Of a stretch of DNA of 60,000 bases, positions 35,801-47,800 are shown piece after piece. Positions within the stretch are counted from its first letter, which is position 1; every line of letters begins with the position of its first letter. Position numbers and translations under genes: made by a program. The notes beneath the pieces were generated by a model. That model did no database searches, was not told the DNA's origin, and saw only the letters and a program-made list of their open reading frames with translations. The DNA is from Bolinopsis microptera (Eukaryota; Ctenophora; Tentaculata; Lobata; Bolinopsidae), in assembly GCF_026151205.1 (NCBI RefSeq), contig NC_087080.1:817812-877811 (forward strand), in the 5' to 3' direction.

Positions 35801-38800
35801 CTCGGGAATCAAATGCTCAATTTGAATACCTTAAAATTAAATTCCGCCCAGGTAAACTCAGAAACCAATCTGCGGAGGATGTCCTCGACCTCGACCAGCT
35901 CCTCCGGGGAACGCCGGCAATCTATCGCCTCCCAGGTACTAGCAACTGTAACCTAGCAACTGTAACCTAGCAACTGTAACCTAGCAACTGTAACCTAGCA
36001 ACTGTAACCTAGCAACTGTAATTCATGTGCAGTTTCCGGGACCGTTCACCTTTTGTTCCTAGTAACAAGTAAAATAGGTGGTAAGAGTATTAGCAGGGTT
36101 GGCATGATGTAAATCTCCTTATATGGGCATCACATGTAGGCTGGTTTCAGTTACACTCGGGTGTAACCTTATTACACGCGTATCACTAGTTATTACACGT
36201 ACATTTCCCATGTTACAGACACCCTCACAACTAGTTTCAAATGTCTCCTCCCACTCTATAATACTGGTACACTGGTTTGTGATAAGTTTATTTAGTAGTT
36301 TAGTGTAACTATGGTAACTAGAAGACGTCATGGTACACTGTTTTGGTGACAGCTACAGGGTCCTCTTCATTTGACACAGAAACCAAATAATCTTGTTATC
36401 TTTATCGGACTGTATTGTAACAAGCTAACACCTCAACTTTTAAAACACGAACACAGGTCCACCCCAAAAAGCAAACTTCCTTTGTTCCTTGGAACTCTCT
36501 AGAGGTTTCTTCAGATAGCCCCCTTTGTAACACGGTTATATCCCCAGGGAGGAAGACGCATGTCCACATCCAGCAGACGCTCCTCCTCTGTTTCAAACGG
36601 TCGAGGATCATCATCCCGCAGATCTAGTCTCATGAGCACGAACAGTGTGGACAGTTCGGGACAAACCAGAGGTAAGTTGAGCACGAACAGTGTGGACAGT
36701 TCGGGACAAACCAGAGGTAAGTTGAGCACGAACAGTGTGGACAGTTCGGGACAAACCAGAGGTGAGTTGAGCACGAACAGTGTGGACAGTTCGGGACAAA
36801 CCAGAGGTAAGTTGAGCACGAACAGTGTGGACAGTTCGGGACAAACCAGAGGTAAGTTGAGCACGAACAGTGTGGACAGTTCGGGACAAACCAGAGGTAA
36901 GTTGAGCACGAACAGTGTGGACAGTTCGGGACAAACCAGAGGTGAGTTGAGCACGAACAGTGTGGACAGTTCGGGACAAACCAGAGGTAAGTTGAGCACG
37001 AACAGTGTGGACAGTGCGGGACAAACCAGAGGTAAGTTGAGCCCGGACAGTGTGGACAGTGCGGGACAAACCAGAGGTAAGTTGAGCACGAACAGTGTGG
37101 ACAGTTCGGGACAAACCAGAGGTAAGTTGAGCACGAACAGTGTGGACAGTTCGGGACAAACCAGAGGTAAGTTGAGCACGAACAGTGTGGACAGTGCGGG
37201 ACAAACCAGAGGTAAGTTGAGCACGAACAGTGTGGACAGTTCGGGACAAACCAGAGGTAAGTTGAGCACGAACAGTGTGGACAGTTCGGGACAAACCAGA
37301 GGTAAGTTGAGCACGAACAGTGTGGACAGTTCGGGACAAACCAGAGGTAAGTTGAGCACGAACAGTGTGGACAGTTCGGGACAAACCAGAGGTAAGTTGA
37401 GCACGAACAGTGTGGACAGTTCGGGACAAACCAGAGGTAAGTTGAGCACGAACAGTGTGGACAGTTCGGGACAAACCAGAGGTAAGTTGAGCACGAACAG
37501 TGTGGACAGTTCGGGACAAACCAGAGGTGAGTTGAGCACGAACAGTGTGGACAGTTCGGGACAAACCAGAGGTAAGTTGAGCACGAACAGTGTGGACAGT
37601 TCGGGACAAACCAGAGGTAAGTTGAGCACGAACAGTGTGGACAGTTCGGGACAAACCAGAGGTAAGTTGAGCACGAACAGTGTGGACAGTTCGGGACAAA
37701 CCAGAGGTGAGTTGAGCACGAACAGTGTGGACAGTTCGGGACAAACCAGAGGTAAGTTGAGCACGAACAGTGTGGACAGTGCGGGACAAACCAGAGGTAA
37801 GTTGAGCCCGGACAGTGTGGACAGTGCGGGACAAACCAGAGGTAAGTTGAGCACGAACAGTGTGGACAGTTCGGGACAAACCAGAGGTAAGTTGAGCACG
37901 AACAGTGTGGACAGTTCGGGACAAACCAGAGGTAAGTTGAGCACGAACAGTGTGGACAGTGCGGGACAAACCAGAGGTAAGTTGAGCACGAACAGTGTGG
38001 ACAGTTCGGGACAAACCAGAGGTAAGTTGAGCACGAACAGTGTGGACAGTTCGGGACAAACCAGAGGTAAGTTGAGCACGAACAGTGTGGACAGTTCGGG
38101 ACAAACCAGAGGTAAGTTGAGCACGAACAGTGTGGACAGTTCGGGACAAACCAGAGGTAAGTTGAGCACGAACAGTGTGGACAGTTCGGGACAAACCAGA
38201 GGTAAGTTGAGCACGAACAGTGTGGACAGTTCGGGACAAACCAGAGGTTTTGACGTGTATGGTGGCTTTTTTTACACTTGTGTATGATAAAACTGCTGTG
38301 ATGTGTCTCTCCATTCGAAACCACTGCGCACTGTGACGTGTGATGTGTGAAGTGTGACGTGTGACTCAAGTGTGACACGGGGAGTGGTTTTGGAACAAGC
38401 GGGTTAATCACCTAATTTACCTTCCAAGTGATATGCTGTAACTATCATTACATTTTAGCTGGTGCTGACTGTTTGCTTGTACTTTAGATGTGGCAACGAA
38501 GTTGTAATTTCCTTAGTTGTCATTGAATTACGTGGAGATGTTATTTATAGAGATTAACCACTGTGATGTGTGATGTGTGATGTGTGATGTGTGATGTGTG
38601 ATGTGTGATGTGTGATGTGTGATGTGTGATGTGTGATGTGTGATGTGTGATGTGTGATGTGTGATGTGTGATGTGTGATGTGTGATGTGTGATGTGTGAT
38701 GTGTGATGTGTGATGTGTGATGTGTGATGTGTGATGTGTGATGTGTGATGTGTGATGTGTGACGTGTGATGTCATTGAATTACGTGGAGATGTTATTTAT

Positions 38801-41800
38801 AGAGATTAAACTTCCAGAAACATATTGGTGACAAATTGCAGAAATTTCTCGATGTAAAGTAAATCAGTATTAGATTAATATCCGACTGCTATCATTAAAT
38901 CACAAATATTACCTAAAAATATGTTAACTGAGTGGCGCGACTTTAAGTTTCCTGATGTTGAGCCTGAAACCTAACGCCCCACCTAATTCTAACTTTAAGC
39001 CCAGCCCTGGCCCTTACCCTAAACTTAACACCCACCTAATTCTAACTTTAAGCCCAGCCCTGGCCCTTACCCTAAACTTAACACCCACCTAATTCTAACT
39101 TTAAGCCCAGCCCTGGCCCTTACCCTAAACTTAACACCCACCTAATTCTAACTTTAAGCCCAGCCCTGGCCCTTACCCTAAACTTAACACCCACCTAATT
39201 CTAACTTTAAGCCCAGCCCTGGCCCTTACCCTAAACTTAACACCCGGTCCTTAACCCACATGACTCACCCTTTCTTCACCCTATCAACAAGTACTCAAAA
39301 TATAAGTTAAAATTCATTAGGACAGGAGTCAGCATCATTTAAAATATAAAAGTGTCTGCTCCTTTATAAAACTCTTTCTTTTTCAGGTCGGCGAGTAAGC
39401 GTGTCGATGAAACAACTCAGATCTCTTGTCTCAGGCTCGGGAAAAAGAATGCAATCTGAAGAAGGAACCATACAGGTAGAGATAATCACAGCTCGTAATT
39501 AGTAATTAGTAATAACAGGTAGAGATAATCTTAGCTCGTGTTTTTAAACAACAGTCAGAAGTAGTTACCAAATTAAAATTTAAATAACACAACAGAGCAT
39601 AATAATAATAATTCCTCTCGTTTTATTCATTTTAACCCTGCATTACATTCCACCACAACGTTAATATACCTGTGACAATGTTAATATACCTGTGACCACC
39701 AGGTTGAGAGACCGGACTGGGGAATCAACACGGTCACTATCCAGGGAAAGGAACCCATATCCCTCAGAGAGAAGTTCTCTGATTGGCCCGAACCCGGCAG
39801 AATGATCAAAATGAAGGGTGGGTGTTGTTATTGTTGAGCTGCTTGCAATGGCATGAATATTAATACCCCGCATAATTTATTCTAGTCAAGCCAGTCTGCA
39901 TAATTTATTCAAGTCATTCAGATTCAGCTGCGCATGACCGGTAGTTTGGTGTTCCATCTATCCCGGGCACATTTTGAATTGTGATGACATTTTTAATCGC
40001 TCAAACAAATTTTCGAAATTAAATAATCGTCGTAGGGCGTAGAGATGGGACACCCTTTCGTAATATCTATTATGGGCCAAGTGGTAAATTCGCTGCTTCT
40101 CATGAACTGATGTCATTTCTCCGCAAGTCCTTTACTGATAAAGTCCTGCGGCTCAGCACTTTAAGTTGACGTGTATTTTTATGAAGGAGTAAAGTTGACG
40201 TGTCACGTGACGTCTTATCAGAAAGTGATTGGATGATGGTTAACCACATGACTTAACAAAACGACCTGATTGGTTACTGTTATGTCACGTGATAAAGACT
40301 AGAATCTGGTGTTTAGTACTTTGTATTAAGTCCTGAATATAACGGAGCAGCTTTTAACTACGCATTAACTTACAAAGGATAAGCAGTCTGAAGATTGACA
40401 CAATGAATAAATATATTTGCAGACTTAAACGTGATATTTTGAACGTTTATACTTTGTATTCACTAATGTATAATGTATTCACCATGTATTCAATAAATTA
40501 ATAAGCATCTCCGTAAGATGGTATTTTTTGCTTCTAGCTAATATCAAAATAGCACAATGAAAAAGTAACCGGGATTATTAGCCGGGATTTTTAAAACAGA
40601 ATTTCGATCTTTATCCAATTTAGCAAATTATTACTTGTGCCACTGTTAAAATGTTCCATTTCAACATAGAAATATCGTGAAAATCCCGGTCCCGGACGGG
40701 ACAAAATTCCGATCCCGGTCGACCCCCACTAACCACTAACCTCCCCCTCTATTGCAGGCCACGCGGCTAGTGGTGACCAGAACCCAAGCTTACTAGCACC
40801 CTCACAACCCCTGGAACCGTACGATGCGGAACTCATGCACAGACCTCAACCAGCGGAGGAGGTGCTGAAACTTGAGTTTACCAAACTCGGTCGGGGCAGA
40901 GGTCAGCAGACAATTTAAATGTGATTTATCTCATTTTTGCAATCCTAATGCTTGTGTAATTAGTATGAATTAAGTGTGTCAAGAGTTTGATGGGTAATTG
41001 TTATTAATTTGTACGACCGTTTTAGCTACTGTCAACAATTGTCCAGACAGTTATTGTAGACAGCATTTAAAACGGTCAAATTCACGGTTCCTCTTTATCA
41101 ATTATATTCATATTTTAAACATGAAAATAGAAAATATTTCCCGGTCCTAATTTCGTTGACTCTCTTGCACAAGTTAACTACAAAATGTAAATATCAGCTG
41201 TTCTATTAACTAACCACTGAACTAACTAAACACTGAACCCCCTCAGGAACATTCAAATCGTATGACGAGGAGATAACAGTTCTGACAGATGATGTTAAAG
41301 TCTGGCTTGTTCACGAGTACAAGAACTACAAGCTCCCTTCCTCGTACAATCAGTAAGTAACGAAACTCATACTTATTACTCATAAGAACTCTGCTTTGGT
41401 TATTGTATTTTATTGAGATGGCCCAGGGCCCATATGATACGAATGATCATCCATACATCTATAAAACACTAATTAATTACTAATTACTAATTACTAATAC
41501 TATTTACTAACTTATCTTAATTACTAATTACTAACTTATCTTAATTACTAATTACTAATTACTAATTACTAATTACTAATTACTAATTACTAACCTACTT
41601 AATTACAGCATGCTGTACGCGTCTGAAGGATACGTTGTGAGATGGGAATACCATCTGGAGGTATTTGACGGGTTTGTGAGGAAACACAAGTGTAATCGGT
41701 GCGCTTACTATTTCTGGCAGGTTGGTGAAAACTTGTTGTTCTGTGCCCGACTTTCTCTTTCACTTTCTCTTTCTCTTTCACTTTCTCTTTCACTAAATCT

Positions 41801-44800
41801 AAAAAGTGACTTCATTTTTCTGTCGAATTTGTAAAAATTCAGCATTTCGTGTCTAAAAGGTACCTATTTGGCAGGGTAAAGAGTGTGAAATAAATTCTAA
41901 AGGAGCGACTGCTCTGATGACTGTAGAGTTGGACAAAGAGAAGGGTCCCCAGGTCAGAGTGGTTCAGAACAGGGAACCTCCGTCCTTCCTTAACCTTTTT
42001 AATGGTAAGTCAGGGGTTTATAATTCTACTGATTAGCACTCATACTTCCTTACTTGGGTTTTCCGTACCTTTTTATTGGATTTATTGGAAAAAGCATTGA
42101 AAAAGTATACCTTTTCATTGGACGTTTTTCCTTTTTTATTATAGAACATCTTCAGTCTTCACTCTGTAGTCTCATGTTCTTACACATTATACTATTACAA
42201 TCTGGCAACTAGTCTTTAATCTGATTCCTTTCACAAATAAATACTAAATAGTTATTAAGTTATATATAATATTGAATAGTTATTAAGTTATACACTATAC
42301 GAATATTATGTAAATCTATAAAACCCACCTTACAGGTAAACTAGTAGTCCGAACCGACAAACGGCAGATGTTGGGTCGGGAACCTAACCTGGGACGTAGA
42401 CAGTTCCCCACCAACACGGAGATGTACGTGGTTAGGGGCGAGTGTGCTGAGGAGGGACATCTTCATCAGATCCAGCCTAGGTTAGTTAGTTTCTCTTTCA
42501 CTTTCTCTTTCTCTTTCTCTTTCTCTTTCTCTTTCACTAACTAGGTTAGTTCTTGTGGGTAGTTAAGTGGGGACATCTTCATCAGATCCAGCCTAGGTTA
42601 GTTCTTGTGGGTAGTTGAGGGGGGAAATCTTCATCAGATCCAGCCTAGGTTAGTTCTTGTGGGTAGTTAAGTGGGGACATCTTCATCAGATCCAGCCTAG
42701 GTTAGTTCTTGTGGGTAGTTAAGTGGGGACATCTTCATCAGATCCAGCCTAGGTTAGTTCTTGTGGGTAGTTAAGTGGGGACATCTTCATCAGATCCAGC
42801 CTAGGTTAGTTCTTGTGGGTAGTTAAGTGGGGACATCTTCATCAGATCCAGCCTAGGTTAGTTCTTGTGGGTAGTTGAGTGGGGACATCTTCATCAGATC
42901 CAGCCTAGGTTAGTTCTTGTGGGTAGTTAAGTGGGGACATCTTCATCAGATCCAGCCTAGGTTAGTTCTTGTGGGTAGTTAAGTGGGGACATCTTCATCA
43001 GATCCAGCCTAGGTTAGTTCTTGTGGGTAGTTAAGTGGGGACATCTTCATCAGATCCAGCCTAGGTTAGTTCTTGTGGGTAGTTAAGTGGGGACATCTTC
43101 ATCAGATCCAGCCTAGGTTAGTTCTTGTGGGTAGTTAAGTGGGGACATCTTCATCAGATCCAGCCTAGGTTAGTTCTTGTGGGTAGTTAAGTGGGGACAT
43201 CTTCATCAGATCCAGCCTAGGTTAGTTCTTGTGGGTAGTTAAGTGGGGACATCTTCATCAGATCCAGCCTAGGTTAGTTCTTGTGGGTAGTTAAGTGGGG
43301 ACATCTTCATCAGATCCAGCCTAGGTTAGTTCTTGTGGGTAGTTAAGGAGGGACATCTTCATCAGATCCAGCCTAGGTTAGTTCTTGTGGGTAGTTAAGG
43401 GGGGACATCTTCATCAGATCCAGCCTAGGTTAGTTCTTGTGGGTAGTTAAGTGGGGACATCTTCATCAGATCCAGCCTAGGTTAGTTCTTGTGGGTAGTT
43501 AAGTGGGGACATCTTCATCAGATCCAGCCTAGGTTAGTTCTTGTGGGTAGTTAAGTGGGGACATCTTCATCAGATCCAGCCTAGGTTAGTTCTTGTGGGT
43601 AGTTAAGTGGGGACATCTTCATCAGATCCAGCCTAGGTTAGTTCTTGTGGGTAGTTAAGTGGGGACATCTTCATCAGATCCAGCCTAGGTTAGTTCTTGT
43701 GGGTAGTTAAGTGGGGACATCTTCATCAGATCCAGCCTAGGTTAGTTCTTGTGGGTAGTTAAGTGGGGACATCTTCATCAGATCCAGCCTAGGTTAGTTC
43801 TTGTGGGTAGTTAAGTGGGGACACTTATAGTTTCACTGATGGCTTGCACTTTGTATTTAGTAGTCATATTATCGATCACGTACTGATAGCTTGCACTTTG
43901 TATTTAGTAGTCATATTATCGATCACGTACTGATGGTTTGCACTTTGTATTTAGTAGTCATGTTATATATCACGTACGATGAGTACCCTGTGATCGGACT
44001 AACAACCTGCGTGTAGAACTAAAACCCAACGTATCATATTTCCTCGATTAAATTAATACTGCTTAAAATCCCATGGATCTGTCTAAAGTATTTAATATAT
44101 ATTATATAATCTAATATATCAGGTTCTATAAATATAACATTAATTATAAGCACTGTGTATCAAAACAATACCCACATTGGAAACGTTATAAGAGAATTCA
44201 GCAGTGCGACTGTTGTTCTGATCTAGCAACACATTGCACCAATTCCACCACTTTGCACCTTATTGCACCTCATTGCACCACTTTACGCTAAGTCTCATCA
44301 CAAAGAGTCTGAGTTAGACTGGGGCTTGTAAGGCTTTTAGTAGGCTTGAGATTTATTGACAGTACTGGTGTTTACTGCAGGTGTTTCAATAATCCCGGAC
44401 TGTGAAGTAGCACTGTTACTGGAATATTATGTGCTAAACGCTTATTGTTATCGTATTAGACTCTGAGTATACTCATGAAAGTAGAACCAAAACGGATAAA
44501 GTGAACCAGTCTGAAGCGGTTAGCGGTGGTTAGGAGCGGTTAGCGGTGGTTAGGAGTGGTTAGAGACCAGCTTAATATCCTGTGGTGATGTTAACCCATG
44601 TTGACCCACGTTTCACTGATTGAATCAAGCCCTAAATCCGACCTGTGAAGTTACGACTGGATGATTGCCGCTGTAATCCACCTCAATTATCTCGTTAGAG
44701 AGAATAAATGGAATTATGTTTTGTGTGCAATTTGATTAACATGACTGAGTGCTTACAGTATGGACTTTGGTAGGCTTACTTTCTGCCAAAACAGTGACGT

Positions 44801-47800
44801 GACGGACTAGTTACAGTGTTACAGTTGCTTGGATTAGTTCTGTAAATACTGTTACTTTTCTTAAGTTAATTCACTAATACCAGTTATTTATGTTCTGTGT
44901 AAAAGCTGACAATAACTGAAAAACAAATCTGTTATCTGATAAAGGCATCAGTAAGGATTTTTTGTAAAAGTTTAGCAAAGAGACAAACCTAGCCCAAACC
45001 CTATTCAGTAAAATGTTTAGACAAACGTGTGGACAAACGAGCTAAATTCTCCGAATATTTTGATCATTCTCTGAATATTTTGATCAGAAAATGTAAAATG
45101 TACACTCTTTACACAAGAATTCCTAGTAGTACATAAGAGATCCTCTTCTCTTATAGTCTTATGTCCTAGCGACATGTTTGGACAATAACCTGGTATATAT
45201 TGAATAGTAACCTGGTATATATTGAATAGTAACCTGGTATTTATTGAACAATAACCTGGTATTTATTGAACAATAACCTGGTATATATTGAATAGTAACC
45301 TGGTATTTATTGAACAATAACCTGGTATTTATTGAACAATAACCTGGTATTTATTGAACACCAAGGTTTGATAACCATTATTCCACAGGATGGGATCCCT
45401 ACGCTCAAGAGGTTGTTTTATCGTGGTGTCACCTGACCAGGCTGTCTACGTTTGGCTCGGAGCCAAGAGCACGCCTCACCAGCGCGAAAACGCTCAGAAA
45501 GCTGGAAACGAAATCGAGGACAACTACATCAGTGACAACTTTAGGGTTGTTATGGTAGGTTATATTTAGGTGTCTTATTGTTTTATTTTAGATTAAAATT
45601 TAACACTCTAACCTCGTTGTCTAAGTGCAATCTCAAATAATACGATAAATTTGTTTATTTTGCGGCTATAACATTGTACTGGAATCAGATATAATAAAGT
45701 AAGATATACAGATATTATAAAGAATAATAACACAAACCTGCTTGTTCAGGTACACGAATCAAAGGAACCCTCCAGTTTCTTCACCAGTCTTGGTCGACAC
45801 GAGGACTACAGTCCCCTAGTTGGCTCCATTGACTCTCACATCTACACCCCACGTTTATTCCGGTTTGATAGTACCAGTGGGAAGTTCGTGGCGGATGAGA
45901 TACTGTGTAAATACCGTGTACCTGACCGAGACACCCAGTTCCCCTTCATCCAGGTGAGTTACCACTAGTTACCACTAGTTACCACTAGTTACCACTAGTT
46001 ACCACTAGTAACCACTAGTAACCACTAGTTACCATAGTTACCACTAGTTAGACACCCAGTTCCCCTTCATCCAGGTGAGTCGTGTGGACTTTTAATTTGT
46101 TTTAATATAGTCAAATTCCATTTATATTTGTTAATATTAGTATTATTATTATTTTGACAGTTGCGGTTGTAACTTAAGATTTGAAATTTGCATTCCTTGT
46201 ATTGCTTTAAGAAGGGGCGCCGGGTGAGAGTGTGTAGTGTGTGTAGTGTAGTGTAGTGAGAGAGATGTTCCAATGTTATAATGTTAGTTCTCTCTTGCTT
46301 GATTAGGTCATTTTACTTATTCATCACTTTACTACCGACCAGTGACCATTTGACAAGTCATCAGACGATGAATCATTCGCGTTAAAGCTGAAAATCAAAC
46401 AATCGTTTAAAAACCATTTTAACAACCTTCGCCCAACTTAAGCATCTGATCTAACACGACTAACTCCCTTCTCACAATCACACATTCCCAAACTTAAATA
46501 ACTTTTAAAATGAAAGCAACTGAATTTCAGGACGATCTGTACGGATCAAGTCAGCCTGCCCTCTTCCTGTTAGACGCTAAATACCAGCTTTGGTTGTGGC
46601 AGGGATGGTTTGAAACTGCGGAGGATTCCGAGAAAGTAACTGGGTCCGCTCGACAGACGTTCGCACGCAACAAGAAGGTTGCTATGGAAACTGTTAACAA
46701 CTATGTCGATGGTGAGTTTATTTTTAAACCAAAATTTACACATTTGAGTGTTATGCGACAATTTCAATCATTTATACCCAACCTGGCCATATTTTGTTGA
46801 CTAACAATTCTAATAATGTTTTATGGTTAATATCGTTTAAAAGGTTTTATACAAAAGTAGTGACTCTAATTTTACGTGTGTCACTGTGTCTAGTATAAAC
46901 ATTAAACCTACTTCGCTCAATTGACACTCTCTCAGAGATGATGCTGGCAGAAAACCCCAAAGTGTTCCCGATTGAAGCTGGTTACGAACCCGTTGATTTT
47001 ATCTCACTTTTCCCGTTCTGGTCGGAAAGAGAGGACGTGAAACGTTACGGCAACAAGGTACGTCTTCAACACTCGTGCCTGAGTATTCTTCCAGCAAATA
47101 TTTTGCACAATGTCTCGGCGTTGTTTTATGAGTTGATGACACTTAGTTTAGCGCCCGGATAGAAAACGTAAAGTAAGTGAATCGTTCACGGTCTAATTAC
47201 GCTACTGGCACCTGACGGCACTTATAATTACATAATCTACGTTTCAGGCAATTGTTGAAAAGGGTGCGGGTGGTCGCCGAACATCTATTAACACAGCCTA
47301 CAAGATGTTAACACGAACAGAATACACGTTGGAGGAGCTCAGGTTGAACCGAAGCCAGAGGGAGTAGATCCCTCAAGACTGGAGGACTATTTGTCAGAGG
47401 AGGAATTTATGGTATGTTTACAGACCGCGAAAAGATAGCCCTAATCGTAATCGCAATGCATGATCGTAATTGGAAAAATTCGTGTCTAAAGGCTTATTTG
47501 AAAGTGTGTATTAAAAGGAACGCGCCAAGTTTTGTAATGTAAAAAAGTCTTCTATCGTTAGCGCTTATTTATGCGCGCTTCCTACGCGCGCAGCATGTTT
47601 ATTGTATTTCCCACATATTGTTTAAGAACCACATGTGTATTCCCTTTTTCACATATTGCAATTGTCTGGTAAATATACTGATCTCTAACTACGGACACGT
47701 CTTTTCCTGTTTTAGTGTACAATATGCCGGAAACTGCCTGTAACTTTGTCCAATATAATACATTGCACATTCTAATAATCTTTTCCCTTTCAGAAAGTGT

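Noticed and set aside
36511-38411. Three minus-strand open frames of 567-593 codons and a plus frame of 575 codons
   Set aside because: All come from the 45-bp stop-free period of the array. Only the first 124 nt of the plus frame behave as an exon; long open frames in several phases and on both strands are not evidence of genes.
38554-38775. Minus-strand frame of HITHHTS repeats
   Set aside because: Direct consequence of the 7-bp TGATGTG array.
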